From positions 7,006,001 through 7,070,000 of the forward strand of contig NZ_JBFOHP010000002.1 in assembly GCF_040907265.1 (NCBI RefSeq): DNA of 64,000 bases. The letters are read 5' to 3'. This document shows positions 19,393 through 29,637 of this stretch, piece after piece. A program made the translations under genes and the position numbers. This DNA comes from Streptomyces sclerotialus (lineage in GTDB: Bacteria; Actinomycetota; Actinomycetes; Streptomycetales; Streptomycetaceae). The notes beneath the pieces are model-generated. The model had not been told where the DNA came from. It made no database searches and saw only the letters and a list, made by a program, of their open reading frames with translations. Position 1 is the first letter of the stretch, and every line of letters starts with the position of its first letter.

Positions 19393-20418
19393 ATGGCCAT
19401 GCCACTCCGTCAGACCATCAGGGTCGGGACCTATCTCTTTGAACAGAAAATGCTCCGGCGGCGTGCGAAGTTCCCGCTCATCGTCGAACTGGAGCCGCTG
19501 TACGCGTGCAACCTCGCGTGCGAGGGCTGCGGAAAGATCCAGCACCCGGCCGGCGTGCTGAAGCAGCGGATGCCGGTCGCCCAGGCGGTCGGCGCCGTCC
19601 TGGAATCCGGCGCCCCGATGGTCTCCATCGCCGGCGGCGAGCCCCTGATGCACCCGCAGATCGACGAGATCGTGCGCCAGCTGGTCGACCGGAAGAAGTA
19701 TGTCTTCCTGTGCACCAACGCCATGCTGCTGCGCAAGAAGATGGACAAGTTCACTCCGTCGCCGTACTTCGCCTTCGCGGTGCACATCGACGGGATGCGC
19801 GAGCGGCACGACGAGTCCGTGGCCAAGGAAGGCGTCTTCGACGAGGCCGTGGAGGCGATCAAGGAGGCCAAGCGGCGCGGCTTCCGGGTCACCACCAACT
19901 CCACCTTCTTCAACACCGACACCCCGCAGACCATCATCGAGGTGCTCAACTTCCTCAACGACGACCTCAAGGTCGACGAGATGATGCTGTCGCCCGCCTA
20001 CGCCTACGAGAAGGCCCCCGACCAGGAGCACTTCCTGGGCGTCGAGCAGACCAGGGAGCTGTTCAAGAAGGCGTTCGCCGGCGGCAACCGGCGCCGCTGG
20101 CGGCTCAACCACAGCCCGCTCTTCCTGGACTTCCTGGAGGGCAAGGCGGACTTCCCCTGCACCGCCTGGGCGATCCCGAACTACTCCCTGTTCGGCTGGC
20201 AGCGCCCCTGCTACCTGATGAGCGACGGGTACGTCCCCACGTACCGGCAGCTGATCGAGGAGACGGACTGGGACAAGTACGGCCGCGGCAAGGATCCGCG
20301 CTGCGCCAACTGCATGGCGCACTGCGGCTACGAGCCCACCGCCGTCCTGGCGACCATGGGCTCCCTGAAGGAGTCGCTGCGCGCCGCCCGTGAGACCGTC
20401 GCCGGAAGCAGCAGGTGA
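19393..20418 (+). CDS. hpnH: HpnH, radical SAM adenosylhopane synthase
   Basis: 341 aa. Adds the adenosyl group of SAM to hopene to start the C5 side chain. The [4Fe-4S] motif C-x3-C-x2-C is CNLACEGC, followed by GGEPLMHP. The C-terminus carries further Cys ([17 protein letters not shown]) as in HpnH proteins. ATG 19393 is eight bases after a perfect AGGAGG. It belongs with hpnG. Confidence 0.94.
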   Translation: MAMPLRQTIRVGTYLFEQKMLRRRAKFPLIVELEPLYACNLACEGCGKIQHPAGVLKQRMPVAQAVGAVLESGAPMVSIAGGEPLMHPQIDEIVRQLVDRKKYVFLCTNAMLLRKKMDKFTPSPYFAFAVHIDGMRERHDESVAKEGVFDEAVEAIKEAKRRGFRVTTNSTFFNTDTPQTIIEVLNFLNDDLKVDEMMLSPAYAYEKAPDQEHFLGVEQTRELFKKAFAGGNRRRWRLNHSPLFLDFLEGKADFPCTAWAIPNYSLFGWQRPCYLMSDGYVPTYRQLIEETDWDKYGRGKDPRCANCMAHCGYEPTAVLATMGSLKESLRAARETVAGSSR

Positions 20419-20422
20419 CGTC

Positions 20423-21589
20423 ATGACCATTGGTGAGCCTGTCGCACTGGGGCTCCCCGAGGTCCCGGCCCGGCCCCTGGCCGTCCGGCGCGTCTCGCGC
20501 CGGATCCAGGTCGGGCCGGTGGCCGTCGGCGGGGATGCGCCGGTGTCGGTGCAGTCGATGACGACGACGCGTACGGCGGACATCGGGGCGACGCTGCAGC
20601 AGATCGCGGAGCTGACGGCGTCGGGCTGTCAGATCGTGCGGGTGGCGTGTCCGACGCAGGACGACGCGGATGCGCTGCCGATCATTGCGAAGAAGTCGCA
20701 GATCCCGGTGATCGCCGATATTCACTTCCAGCCGAAGTACGTGTTCGCGGCGATCGATGCGGGCTGTGCGGCGGTGCGGGTGAACCCGGGCAACATCAAG
20801 CAGTTCGACGACAAGGTCAAGGAGATCGCCAAGGCGGCCTCGGACGCCGGCACGCCGATCCGGATCGGGGTGAACGCGGGGTCGCTGGACCGTCGGCTGC
20901 TGCAGAAGTACGGCAAGGCCACTCCCGAGGCGCTGGTGGAGTCGGCGCTGTGGGAGGCGTCGCTGTTCGAGGAGCACGGGTTCCGGGACATCAAGATCTC
21001 GGTGAAGCACAACGATCCGGTGGTGATGGTCAACGCCTATCGGCAGCTGGCCGCGCAGTGCGACTATCCGCTGCACCTGGGGGTGACCGAGGCGGGTCCG
21101 GCGTTCCAGGGGACGATCAAGTCGGCGGTGGCCTTCGGGGCGCTGCTGAGCGAGGGGATCGGGGACACGATCCGGGTGTCGCTGTCGGCGCCGCCGGCGG
21201 AGGAGGTCAAGGTCGGTATCTCCATTCTGGAGTCGCTGAATCTGCGGCAGCGGCGGCTGGAGATCGTCTCGTGTCCGTCGTGCGGGCGGGCGCAGGTGGA
21301 TGTGTACAAGCTGGCCGAGGAGGTCACCGCGGGGCTGGACGGCATGGAGGTGCCGCTGCGGGTCGCGGTGATGGGCTGTGTGGTCAACGGTCCGGGTGAG
21401 GCCCGTGAGGCGGACCTGGGGGTGGCCTCCGGTAACGGCAAGGGGCAGATCTTCGTGAAGGGTGAGGTCATCAAGACCGTGCCGGAGTCGAAGATCGTGG
21501 AGACCCTCATCGAGGAAGCCATGAAGATCGCCGAACGCATGGCGGCTGAGGGAGCGGCGACCGGCGCACCGGACGTCACCGTCGGCTGA
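20423..21589 (+). CDS. ispG: IspG (GcpE), HMBPP synthase, cluster copy
   Basis: 388 aa. Makes 4-hydroxy-3-methylbut-2-enyl diphosphate in the MEP pathway. The iron-sulfur Cys are in [10 protein letters not shown] and [10 protein letters not shown], and the NPGNIK and GVNAGSL segments of the TIM barrel are present. From about 20520 to 21470 its codons end in G far more than those of hpnH or dxs (many gtg, gcg, tcg, cgg), a sharp local shift. Many streptomycetes also have a housekeeping ispG elsewhere; this would be the hopanoid-dedicated paralogue. Confidence 0.94.
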   Translation: MTIGEPVALGLPEVPARPLAVRRVSRRIQVGPVAVGGDAPVSVQSMTTTRTADIGATLQQIAELTASGCQIVRVACPTQDDADALPIIAKKSQIPVIADIHFQPKYVFAAIDAGCAAVRVNPGNIKQFDDKVKEIAKAASDAGTPIRIGVNAGSLDRRLLQKYGKATPEALVESALWEASLFEEHGFRDIKISVKHNDPVVMVNAYRQLAAQCDYPLHLGVTEAGPAFQGTIKSAVAFGALLSEGIGDTIRVSLSAPPAEEVKVGISILESLNLRQRRLEIVSCPSCGRAQVDVYKLAEEVTAGLDGMEVPLRVAVMGCVVNGPGEAREADLGVASGNGKGQIFVKGEVIKTVPESKIVETLIEEAMKIAERMAAEGAATGAPDVTVG

Positions 21590-21638
21590 ACGAACCCCGA
21601 CGGCTCCGTCGGACGGACAAAGAGGAGGGGGACCCAGC

Positions 21639-23546
21639 ATGTCGATGCTCGAATACATCCGGGAACCGCAGGACCTCAAGGAGGTGCCGGCGGACCGCCT
21701 CGCCGAACTGGCCTCGGAGATCCGCCAGTTCCTCATCCAGGCCGTGGCCCGCACCGGCGGGCACCTCGGGCCCAACCTGGGGGTGGTCGAGCTGACCATC
21801 GCCCTGCACCGGGTCTTCGACTCACCCGCCGACCGCATCCTGTGGGACACCGGGCACCAGTCGTACGTCCACAAGATCCTGACCGGCCGGCAGGACTTCT
21901 CCAAGCTCCGCGGCAAGGGCGGCCTGTCCGGCTACCCCTCGCGCGAGGAGTCCGTCCACGACGTCATCGAGAACTCCCACGCCTCCACCGTCCTCGGCTG
22001 GGCCGACGGCCTGGCCAAGGCCAACCAGGTACTGGGGAAGCGCGACCACGTCGTCGCGGTCATCGGGGACGGTGCGCTCACCGGTGGCATGGCCTGGGAG
22101 GCGCTCAACAACATCGCGGCCGACGACCGGCCCCTGATCATCGTCGTCAACGACAACGAACGCTCCTACGCGCCCACCATCGGCGGCCTGGCCGACCACC
22201 TCGCCACGCTCCGTACGACCGACGGTTATGAACGCTTCCTTTCCTGGGGCAAGGACGTCCTGCACCGCACGCCGGTCGTCGGCAGGCCGCTGTATGAATC
22301 ACTGCACGGCGCGAAGAAGGGCTTCAAGGACGCCTTCGCGCCCCAGGGCATGTTCGAGGACCTGGGCCTGAAGTACATCGGCCCGATCGACGGCCACGAC
22401 ATCGAGGCGGTGGAGTCCGCGCTGCGCCGCGCCGCCCGCTTCCACGGCCCCGTACTGGTGCACTGCCTCACGGAGAAGGGCCGCGGTTACCAGCCGGCCC
22501 TGGAGGACGAGGCCGACCGCTTTCATACGGTCGGCGTGATGGACCCGTTCACGTGCGAGCCGGTCACCCCGCCCGGCGCGCCGTCCTGGACCTCCGTCTT
22601 CGGCGACGAGATGGTCCGTATCGGGGCCGAGCGGCCGGACGTGGTGGCGGTCACCGCGGCCATGCTGCAGCCGGTGGGCCTGGGGAAGTTCGCCGAGGCG
22701 TACCCGGACCGGATCTGGGACGTGGGCATCGCCGAACAGCACGCCGCCGTCTCGGCGGCCGGCCTGGCCACCGGCGGCCTGCACCCGGTCTTCGCGGTCT
22801 ACGCCACCTTCCTCAACCGCGCCTTCGACCAGGTCCTCATGGACGTCGCGCTGCACAGGTGCGGGGTGACCTTCGTACTGGACCGGGCCGGCGTCACCGG
22901 CACCGACGGGCCCAGCCACAACGGCATGTGGGACATGTCCGTCCTCCAGGTCGTGCCGGGACTGCGGATCGCCGCGCCGCGCGACGCCGACCAGCTCCGC
23001 GCCCAGCTGCGGGAGGCCGTCGCCGTCGACGACGCGCCGACCGTCGTGCGCTACCCCAAGGAGACCGTCGGCCCCGCGATCCCCGCGCTGGGACGCGCCG
23101 GGGGAGTGGACGTCCTCGCCCGCGGCGACCGGGAGGACGTGCTGCTCGTCGCGGTCGGCGTGATGGCGCCGGTCTGCCTGGCGGCGGCGGAGCTGCTCGC
23201 GGCGCGCGGCATCGGCACCACCGTGATCGACCCCCGCTGGGTCAAGCCGGTCGACCCGGAGATCCCGCGGCTGGCCGCCCGGCACGCCGCGGTGGCCGTC
23301 GTGGAGGACAGCAGCCGTACCGGCGGCGTCGGCGCGGCGGTGGGCCAGGCGCTGCGCGACGCCGACGTGGACCTGCCGCTGCGGACCTTCGGCATCCCCG
23401 AGCAGTTCCTCGCGCACGCCAAGCGCGGCGAAGTGCTGGCCGACATCGGGCTGACGCCGGCGGAGATCGCGGGCCGCATCGCCGAGAGCCTGCCCCGTAC
23501 GGACGGCGCGGCCGTCGCGGCCGTCAAGGAGACCAACGACGCATGA
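21639..23546 (+). CDS. dxs: 1-deoxy-D-xylulose-5-phosphate synthase, cluster copy
   Basis: 635 aa thiamine-diphosphate enzyme, the first MEP-pathway step from pyruvate and glyceraldehyde-3-phosphate. The ThDP motif [16 protein letters not shown], the glutamate segment [16 protein letters not shown] and the C-terminal transketolase domain are all present. The start has GAGGAGGGG upstream. Location between ispG and an aminotransferase indicates a second dxs feeding hopanoids. The stop overlaps the next ATG. Confidence 0.94.
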   Translation: MSMLEYIREPQDLKEVPADRLAELASEIRQFLIQAVARTGGHLGPNLGVVELTIALHRVFDSPADRILWDTGHQSYVHKILTGRQDFSKLRGKGGLSGYPSREESVHDVIENSHASTVLGWADGLAKANQVLGKRDHVVAVIGDGALTGGMAWEALNNIAADDRPLIIVVNDNERSYAPTIGGLADHLATLRTTDGYERFLSWGKDVLHRTPVVGRPLYESLHGAKKGFKDAFAPQGMFEDLGLKYIGPIDGHDIEAVESALRRAARFHGPVLVHCLTEKGRGYQPALEDEADRFHTVGVMDPFTCEPVTPPGAPSWTSVFGDEMVRIGAERPDVVAVTAAMLQPVGLGKFAEAYPDRIWDVGIAEQHAAVSAAGLATGGLHPVFAVYATFLNRAFDQVLMDVALHRCGVTFVLDRAGVTGTDGPSHNGMWDMSVLQVVPGLRIAAPRDADQLRAQLREAVAVDDAPTVVRYPKETVGPAIPALGRAGGVDVLARGDREDVLLVAVGVMAPVCLAAAELLAARGIGTTVIDPRWVKPVDPEIPRLAARHAAVAVVEDSSRTGGVGAAVGQALRDADVDLPLRTFGIPEQFLAHAKRGEVLADIGLTPAEIAGRIAESLPRTDGAAVAAVKETNDA

Positions 23547-24925
23547 CCGGATTCGACCTCACCAAGCTGCTCGCCGAGCGCGGCGGCGAACGCTACGACC
23601 TGCACGCCAGGCACCTCAACCACCAGCTCCCGCGGATGCTGCACACCATCGGCTTCGACAAGGTCTACGAGCGGGCCGAAGGCGCGTACTTCTGGGACGA
23701 CCAGGGCCAGGAGTACCTGGACATGCTCGCCGGGTTCGGCGTGATGGGTCTCGGCCGGCACCACCCCGTGGTCCGGCAGGCGCTCCACGACGTACTGGAC
23801 GCGGACCTCGCCGACCTCACCCGCTTCGACTGCCCGCCGCTGCCCGGCCTGCTCGCCGAGAAGCTGCTCCGGTACGCGCCGCACCTGGACCGGGTCTTCT
23901 TCGGGAACAGCGGTACGGAGGCCGTGGAGACGGCGCTGAAGTTCGCCCGGTACACGACCGGCAGACCGCGCGTCCTGTACTGCACGCACGCCTTCCACGG
24001 CCTGACCACGGGCTCGCTCTCGGTCAACGGCGAGGCCGGCTTCCGCGACGGCTTCGCGCCGCTGCTGCCGGACACCGCGATCGGGATGGGTGACCTGGAC
24101 GCGCTGGAGCGGGAGCTGAAGCGCGGCGACGTGGCGGCGTTCGTCGTGGAGCCGATCCAGGGCAAGGGCGTGCACCCGGCACCGCCGGGCTTCCTGCGGG
24201 CCGCGCAGGAGCTGCTGCACAAGCACAAGGCGCTGCTGATCGCCGACGAGGTGCAGACCGGGCTCGGCCGGACCGGCGACTTCTTCGCGTACCAGCACGA
24301 GCCCGGGGTGGAACCGGACCTGGTCTGCGTGGCCAAGGCGCTGTCCGGCGGCTACGTCCCCGTCGGCGCCACGCTCGGCAAGGAGTCGGTCTTCAAGAAG
24401 GTCTACTCCTCGATGGACCGGGTGCTGGTGCACTCCGCCAGCTTCGGGTCCAACGCGCAGGCGATGGCCGCGGGGCTGGCCGTCCTCACGGTCATGGAGG
24501 ACGAGGGGATCCTCGCCGGGGTGCGGTCGACGGGCGAGCTGCTGCGGACCCGCCTGACCGAGCTGATCCCGAAGTACGAGCTGCTGCACGACGTGCGGGG
24601 CCGCGGCCTGATGGTCGGCATCGAGTTCGGCCGCCCGAGGTCGCTGGGGCTGCGCGGCCGCTGGACGATGCTCCAGGCGGCGCGCAAGGGACTGTTCGCG
24701 CAGATGGTCGTGGTGCCGCTGCTCCAGCGGCACCGCATCCTCACCCAGGTCTCCGGTGATCACCTGGAGGTCATCAAGCTGATCCCGCCGCTGATCATCG
24801 GGGAGCCGGAGGTGGAGCGGTTCGTCGCGGCGTTCACGGCCGTCATGGACGACGCCCACGCGGGCGGCGGGCTGATCTGGGACTTCGGGCGGACGCTGGT
24901 CAGGCAGGCGATGGCCGACCGCTGA
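23543..24925 (+). CDS. hpnO: HpnO-like class III aminotransferase
   Basis: 460 aa PLP enzyme. Recognised by [33 protein letters not shown] and the PLP-lysine region [16 protein letters not shown]. In this context it would aminate the hopanoid side chain to aminobacteriohopanetriol. The start overlaps the dxs stop (ATGA). A perfect 15-bp hairpin follows 19 bases after the stop, so this is the end of the operon. The hopanoid role is inferred from the neighbours. Confidence 0.9.
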   Translation: MTGFDLTKLLAERGGERYDLHARHLNHQLPRMLHTIGFDKVYERAEGAYFWDDQGQEYLDMLAGFGVMGLGRHHPVVRQALHDVLDADLADLTRFDCPPLPGLLAEKLLRYAPHLDRVFFGNSGTEAVETALKFARYTTGRPRVLYCTHAFHGLTTGSLSVNGEAGFRDGFAPLLPDTAIGMGDLDALERELKRGDVAAFVVEPIQGKGVHPAPPGFLRAAQELLHKHKALLIADEVQTGLGRTGDFFAYQHEPGVEPDLVCVAKALSGGYVPVGATLGKESVFKKVYSSMDRVLVHSASFGSNAQAMAAGLAVLTVMEDEGILAGVRSTGELLRTRLTELIPKYELLHDVRGRGLMVGIEFGRPRSLGLRGRWTMLQAARKGLFAQMVVVPLLQRHRILTQVSGDHLEVIKLIPPLIIGEPEVERFVAAFTAVMDDAHAGGGLIWDFGRTLVRQAMADR

Positions 24926-24944
24926 GGCCGTACGCGGTCACGGC

Positions 24945-24979
24945 GGGGCCCCGGCCCGTACAGGACGGGCCGGGGCCCC
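24945..24979 (+). terminator. Strong hairpin terminator after the hopanoid operon
   Basis: GGGGCCCCGGCCCGT pairs perfectly (15 bp) with ACGGGCCGGGGCCCC around a five-base loop, followed by CTTGTG. It lies between convergent genes and could act in both directions. Confidence 0.85.
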
Positions 24980-25004
24980 CTTGTGTGTGCCGTGCCGAGG
25001 AGGC

Positions 25005-25817
25005 TCAGTCCTCCAGCAGGCGGTCCCGCAGCCGGCCGCGGGTCTCGGGGGTGAGCTTCAGGCCCTCGGTGAGGTACGCCTCGGTGGAGCCCCAGGTGGT
25101 CTCGATGGTGTCGAAGGCGGCGTGCAGGTATTCCGCGCGGGCGTCGAAGAGCGGCGCCAGCAGGGCCATGACCTCCTCGGACATGCCGGCCGCCGAGCGG
25201 TCGGAGCGGCGCACCTTGTACCGGCGGCGCGGGTCGTTGGACTCCAGGTAGTCCGCCTCGATGGCCTCGCGGTCGACGCCCACGGCGAGCAGCGTGACCG
25301 CGATGGACAGGCCCGCACGGTCCTTGCCGGCCGCGCAGTGCATGAGGGCGGGCACGCTCTCCTCGGCGAGGGAGTGCAGCACGCGGCTGTGGTCGGCGGT
25401 GCGGGTCGAGATGATGTGCCGGTACGTGCGGGCCATCCGGCCGGCCGCCTGGCCGTCGCCCAGCGCGGCGCGCAGCTGGTCCAGCTCGCCGTCGCGCACC
25501 ATCGCCCAGAACTCCGCGCCGTCGGCCGGGTCGGTCAGCGGGATGTTGACGTGGCGCACGCCGGGCAGGGTGACGTCCGGGCCTTCGAGCTTGATGTCGG
25601 CGGCGTTGCGGAAGTCGAAGATGGTGTGCAGCCCGAGGGTGCCCAGGAAGGCGGCGTCCGCCTCCGTGGCGTGCGCCAGGTGGCCGCTGCGGAAGAGCCG
25701 TCCGTGCCGCACCCGCCGCCCGTCGACCGTCGGGAGCCCGCCGACGTCGCGGAAGTTGCGCACCTCCGCGAGCAGGGGCTCGGTCGGCTGGACTCGCGGC
25801 GGCTGCTGCGTCGTCAC
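25005..25817 (-). CDS. Tyrosine/serine protein phosphatase (PTP-type)
   Basis: 270 aa from GTG 25817, which follows AAAGGAG at eight bases. The P-loop HCAAGKDRAG (HC-x2-GKDR) is the signature of bacterial and fungal PtpB/Siw14-like phosphatases. N-terminal NFRDVGGLPTVDGRRVRHG is the other family hallmark. It is presumably cytoplasmic. Longer upstream readings lack a ribosome site. It converges on the hopanoid operon and has no obvious functional link to it. Confidence 0.9.
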   Translation of the reverse strand: MTTQQPPRVQPTEPLLAEVRNFRDVGGLPTVDGRRVRHGRLFRSGHLAHATEADAAFLGTLGLHTIFDFRNAADIKLEGPDVTLPGVRHVNIPLTDPADGAEFWAMVRDGELDQLRAALGDGQAAGRMARTYRHIISTRTADHSRVLHSLAEESVPALMHCAAGKDRAGLSIAVTLLAVGVDREAIEADYLESNDPRRRYKVRRSDRSAAGMSEEVMALLAPLFDARAEYLHAAFDTIETTWGSTEAYLTEGLKLTPETRGRLRDRLLED

Positions 25818-26125
25818 GGGCGCGCTCCTTTGACGTCGGCCGCCGACGCTGCTCGTCGGCGAGCGGGCTGTTCCGACCATACGGCACTGGTGCAATAGGC
25901 AACTAGCTCGTCCGGCCACTGATCCCGACCGTATGACGTCGCCATTCCGCCGTTCGGCGCCTACTCGGCGCCGGTATGTGGTCGCTCGGCGCTCATCCGG
26001 GCCCGTGACGGGCGTTCGCTCTTATTCCGACTTGGGCAGAATTTGACTGAGTGGCAATCATCACCTGTCGTCAACCCCTGGTTACGATGGCGTAGGTCAC
26101 GCCCGAAGGTGAAGTATGTCCTGAC

Positions 26126-27010
26126 GTGGCAGAGGATTCGAAGAAGATAAGCAGCAGCGAAGCTGGCTCGATCGGGTCGTACGCAGCCGTCGGGGACAGC
26201 TTCACCGAAGGCGTCGGCGACCCCGGCCCGGACGGCACGTTCATCGGCTGGGCCGACCGGCTCGCGGTTCTGCTCTCCGACCGACGCCCGGAGCACGACT
26301 TCCGGTACGCCAACCTCGCCGTACGGGGCCGGCTCCTGGACCCGATCGTCGCCGAGCAGGTCCCGCGCGCCAAGGAGCTGGGCCCGGACCTGGTGACCTT
26401 CTGTGCCGGCGGCAACGACATCCTGCGGCCCGGCTCGGACCCGGACGCCGTCGCCGAGCGCTACGCCGCCGCCGTCGCCGACCTCAAGGAGTCGGTGGGC
26501 ACGGTCCTGCTCTGCACCGGCTTCGACACCCGTGACATCCCCGTGCTCAAGCACCTGCGCGGCAAGATCGCGACGTACACCGCCCACGTCCGGGCCATCG
26601 CCGACCGGTACGACTGCCCGGTCCTGGACCTGTGGTCGCTGCGGTCCGTGCAGGACCGCCGCGCCTGGAGCGACGACCGGCTGCATCTCTCGCCCGACGG
26701 CCACACCCGGGTGGCGCTCCGTGCGGCCCAGGTCCTCGGCCTGGACGTACCGGCCGACCCCGACCAGGCCTGGCCCCCGGAGACCGCACGCTCGGCGGCG
26801 GTCGCCCGCCGCGAGACCATCCACTGGGCGCGCGAACACCTCGTGCCGTGGATCGGGCGGCGGCTGCGCGGCGAGTCCTCGGGCGACCACGTCACGGCCA
26901 AGCGGCCCGAGCTGGCACTGCTGGCGGGCGACACCGCGCTCGCCGGTGCGGTCGTCCCGCCGCGGTCCGCTGACGACGCCCCGTCGGTGGCGTCCCGCCG
27001 GGCCGGCTGA
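26126..27010 (+). CDS. SGNH/GDSL-family hydrolase
   Basis: 294 aa. Block I GDSFTEGVGD supplies the nucleophilic Ser, GGNDI is block III, and DDRLHLSPDGH is the D-x2-H block V, so the catalytic set is complete. There is no signal peptide, so it is probably a cytoplasmic esterase of unknown substrate. GTG 26126 is the first start; the 300-base region upstream (25818-26125) is A/T-richer than average and must hold its promoter and that of the divergent phosphatase. Confidence 0.87.
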   Translation: MAEDSKKISSSEAGSIGSYAAVGDSFTEGVGDPGPDGTFIGWADRLAVLLSDRRPEHDFRYANLAVRGRLLDPIVAEQVPRAKELGPDLVTFCAGGNDILRPGSDPDAVAERYAAAVADLKESVGTVLLCTGFDTRDIPVLKHLRGKIATYTAHVRAIADRYDCPVLDLWSLRSVQDRRAWSDDRLHLSPDGHTRVALRAAQVLGLDVPADPDQAWPPETARSAAVARRETIHWAREHLVPWIGRRLRGESSGDHVTAKRPELALLAGDTALAGAVVPPRSADDAPSVASRRAG

Positions 27011-27042
27011 TACCCGGGATCGGCTGGTCCGCGCGAGACCGG

Positions 27043-27486
27043 CTAGTACGCGAGATCGGCCCAGACGACCCGGCCCCGGCCGGTGCCGTCGGGCCGTACG
27101 CCCCAGTCCTCGGAGACGGCGCCGACCAGCAGCAGGCCGCGCCCGCACTCCCGGTCCGTACTGCGCGGCTGCGCCTGCGGCCGGGAGTCGCCGTGTCCCT
27201 GGTCGGTGACCGCCACGCGCAGCCGTGCGCCGCCGAGGGTCAGCTCGCAGTGGACCCACTCGCTGTCGGTGTGCCGCACGGCGTTGGTGAACAGCTCCGA
27301 GACCACCAGCTCGGCGTCGTCGCGCACCTGCTCGACGGCGCCCCATTCCCGCAGCGCGGCGGTGACTCTTCGGCGGGCCTCCGGGACGGAGGTGCGCAGC
27401 GCCGGCAATTGGAAGGCGTCGCTGAGGAGTTCGACGGCGACGCCGCCGCATCCCCTTAACGATGCCGCGTTGTGGGAGGAAGGCAC
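27043..27486 (-). CDS. HATPase_c anti-sigma-factor-like ATP-binding protein
   Basis: About 147 aa. N-box ELVVSELFTNAVRH, VAVTDQGHG and GRGLLLVG mark a small GHKL ATPase of the RsbW type. The start is uncertain: GTG 27486 follows GCGGAG, and TTG 27522 would add 12 residues. It is divergent from the XRE/DUF397/methyltransferase genes, sharing a short promoter region with a perfect palindrome. Such ATPases often accompany XRE-DUF397 pairs in Streptomyces. Confidence 0.82.
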   Translation of the reverse strand: MPSSHNAASLRGCGGVAVELLSDAFQLPALRTSVPEARRRVTAALREWGAVEQVRDDAELVVSELFTNAVRHTDSEWVHCELTLGGARLRVAVTDQGHGDSRPQAQPRSTDRECGRGLLLVGAVSEDWGVRPDGTGRGRVVWADLAY

Positions 27487-27529
27487 TCCGCAACTATGTG
27501 CGATGTTGGACAACCTTGGCAAGGATCAA

Positions 27530-27544
27530 TCTGCAAATTGCAGA
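27530..27544. promoter_or_regulatory. Perfect 15-bp palindrome in a divergent promoter region
   Basis: TCTGCAA-A-TTGCAGA lies between the HATPase gene and the XRE regulator gene, in the most A/T-rich part of the 136-base spacer. Position and symmetry suggest the operator of the adjacent XRE protein; this is inference. Confidence 0.55.
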
Positions 27545-27622
27545 ATCGACATCGCAGTCTGTTCGCACTTCTGATGGCATGACACACTGCTGACCACGGA
27601 ACTCAGTTGGAGGAGATCACAA

Positions 27623-28489
27623 GTGGTGGACGCACGGTCGGGCGGCGCTCCGACCGTCCTGCGGGTTGTCCTCGGCAAGAGGCTGCAGGACCTTCGCGAG
27701 AAGGCCGGACTCACCTTCGAACAGGCCGCCGACGCCCTGGACGTCACGCACGCGACCGTTCGCCGCATGGAGAAGGCCGAGGTAGGCCTCAAGATCCCGT
27801 ACGTGGAGAAGCTGCTCGCCACCTACGGCGTCACCGACACCGAGGAGAGCGAGACCTTCATCGCGCTCGCCCGGGAGGCCAACCGCCCCGGCTGGTGGCA
27901 CCGCTTCCGGGACGTCCTGCCCGACTGGTTCAGCGCGTACGTCAGCCTGGAGAGCGCCGCCAACCTCATCCGCGCCTACCAGCCGCACTACGTACCGGGG
28001 CTGCTGCAGACCGAGGGCTACGCGCGCGCCGTGCTGCACGCCGGCATGCCGCACGCCGCCCAGGAGGAGATCGACCGCTCCGTCGACCTGCGCATGGCAC
28101 GCCAGTCGCTGCTCAGCCGCGACAACGCCCCCATGCTGTGGATGGTCCTGGACGAGACGGTGCTGCGCCGCCCGGTCGGCGGCCCCGAGGTCATGCGCGC
28201 GCAGCTCGACCGGCTGATCGAAGCCACCGAACTGCCCAACGTCCGGCTGCAGATCATCCCGTTCGCCACCGGCCCGCACCCCGCCATGTACGGGCCGTTC
28301 CACATCTTCCGGTTCCCCATCCCGGAACTGCCCGACATCGCGTACGCGGAGAGCCTGGTCGGCGCCGTGTACTTCGACCAGCGCGGCGATGTCTCGCAGT
28401 TCCTGGAGGCGCTGGACCGGATGTGCGCGCAGGCCGCGCCCGCACACCGCACCGCAGCCCTTCTGAGTGGCTTTCGCAAGGAGATCTGA
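27623..28489 (+). CDS. XRE-family helix-turn-helix regulator with C-terminal DUF5753-type domain
   Basis: 288 aa. The N-terminal HTH covers residues 15-70 (KRLQDLREKAGLTFEQAADAL, then VTHATVRRMEKAE). The remainder has the WWHRF, YQPHYVPGLLQTEGYARA and FGPFHIFRFP-like features of the Streptomyces Scr1/WhiJ-type ligand domain. GTG start with GGAGGAGAT upstream. Followed after three bases by a DUF397 gene, the usual partner in developmental or antibiotic control pairs. Confidence 0.9.
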   Translation: MVDARSGGAPTVLRVVLGKRLQDLREKAGLTFEQAADALDVTHATVRRMEKAEVGLKIPYVEKLLATYGVTDTEESETFIALAREANRPGWWHRFRDVLPDWFSAYVSLESAANLIRAYQPHYVPGLLQTEGYARAVLHAGMPHAAQEEIDRSVDLRMARQSLLSRDNAPMLWMVLDETVLRRPVGGPEVMRAQLDRLIEATELPNVRLQIIPFATGPHPAMYGPFHIFRFPIPELPDIAYAESLVGAVYFDQRGDVSQFLEALDRMCAQAAPAHRTAALLSGFRKEI

Positions 28490-28492
28490 ACC

Positions 28493-28771
28493 ATGGATCG
28501 CATACGCATCTACAACGGCATGCCCGCCAGCGAACTGGGCAGCGAAGGCTGGCACAAGCCGTGGAGCGGCGGCAACGGCGGCGAGTGCGTCGAGGCGATG
28601 AGACTGCAGGACGGCCGGGTGGCGCTCCGCCAGTCCACCGATCCCAACGGCCCCGCGCTGATCTACACCCACGGCGAGATCGAGAGCTTCATCCGGGGCG
28701 CGAAGGCCGGCGAGGCCGACTTCCTGCTGCACGCGGCGCCCTGCGGATGCGGAGAGATGAGGACGGCGTGA
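28493..28771 (+). CDS. DUF397 small regulator partner
   Basis: 92 aa. Contains WHKPWSGGNGGECVEA, then VALRQSTDPNGPALIYT, the DUF397 core, plus a C-terminal extension with Cys-rich CGCGE. DUF397 proteins act with the adjacent XRE protein as toxin-antitoxin-like or anti-regulator partners. It directly follows the XRE gene and its stop overlaps the methyltransferase start (GTGA), giving a three-gene unit. Confidence 0.9.
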   Translation: MDRIRIYNGMPASELGSEGWHKPWSGGNGGECVEAMRLQDGRVALRQSTDPNGPALIYTHGEIESFIRGAKAGEADFLLHAAPCGCGEMRTA

Positions 28772-29637
28772 GCGACATCGTTTTCCCGGCGCACGGCGAT
28801 CCCGCGGCGGACCGCGGTTTCGCCGCCGAGGAGATCGACACCAGCAGGCCGCACCCGGCCCGGATGTACGACTACTACCTCGGCGGCTGGGACAACTACG
28901 AGGTCGACCGCGAGGCCGCCGACCAGGTGATCCGCGTGCACCCGCAGGTCCGCGACAGCGCCCGCGCCAACCGCGCGTTCATGCGGCGCGCCGTCCGGGA
29001 CGCGGCGGACAGCGGCATCCGGCAGTTCCTCGACCTCGGCACCGGCATCCCCACCTCGCCCAGCACCCACGAGGTGGCCCGTGAGAGCGCGCCGGACGCG
29101 CGGGTGGTCTACGCCGACAACGACCCGATCGTCGCCACCCACGCCGACGCCCGGCTCACCGCGGCGCCCGGCACCGGTTTCGTCCTCGGTGACGTACGCG
29201 AGCCCGCCGCGCTGCTGGCAGCCCCGGCGGTCCACCGGCTGATCGACTTCGGGCAGCCGGTGGCCGTACTGCTCGTCGCCGTACTGCACTTCCTGCGCGA
29301 CGACGAGGACCCGGCCGGCGTGGTCACCGCGCTCGCGGACGCACTGCCCGCCGGCAGCCGGCTGATCCTCTCGCACGCCACCGGCGAGCCGTACGAGGAG
29401 TACGCGGAGGGCCGTACGGACGAGGTGGCGCGGGACGGTGTCCTGGACGTCTACAAGAACGCCACAGCCACGCTCAACCTCCGTGACAAGGCCGCGATCC
29501 AGCGGCTCTTCGGCCCGTTCCGGCTCCAGGAGCCCGGCGTCGTACGGGTCCCGCTGTGGCGCCCGGACGGCCCCGTGCCCACCGCCGAGGAGATCAACAA
29601 CACGATCTTCTACGGCGGAGTGGGCATCAAGGAGTGA
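28768..29637 (+). CDS. SAM-dependent methyltransferase (DUF574/SAM-MT type)
   Basis: 289 aa. HPARMYDYYLGGWDNYEVDREAA is the N-terminal signature of the actinobacterial DUF574 methyltransferases. QFLDLGTGIPTSPSTHEVA is the SAM-binding loop, VVYADNDPIV follows, and LLVAVLHFLRDDEDP is conserved. The substrate is unknown. GTG 28768 overlaps the DUF397 stop; an in-frame ATG at 28747 is possible. These enzymes frequently accompany XRE-DUF397 pairs. Confidence 0.88.
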   Translation: MSDIVFPAHGDPAADRGFAAEEIDTSRPHPARMYDYYLGGWDNYEVDREAADQVIRVHPQVRDSARANRAFMRRAVRDAADSGIRQFLDLGTGIPTSPSTHEVARESAPDARVVYADNDPIVATHADARLTAAPGTGFVLGDVREPAALLAAPAVHRLIDFGQPVAVLLVAVLHFLRDDEDPAGVVTALADALPAGSRLILSHATGEPYEEYAEGRTDEVARDGVLDVYKNATATLNLRDKAAIQRLFGPFRLQEPGVVRVPLWRPDGPVPTAEEINNTIFYGGVGIKE

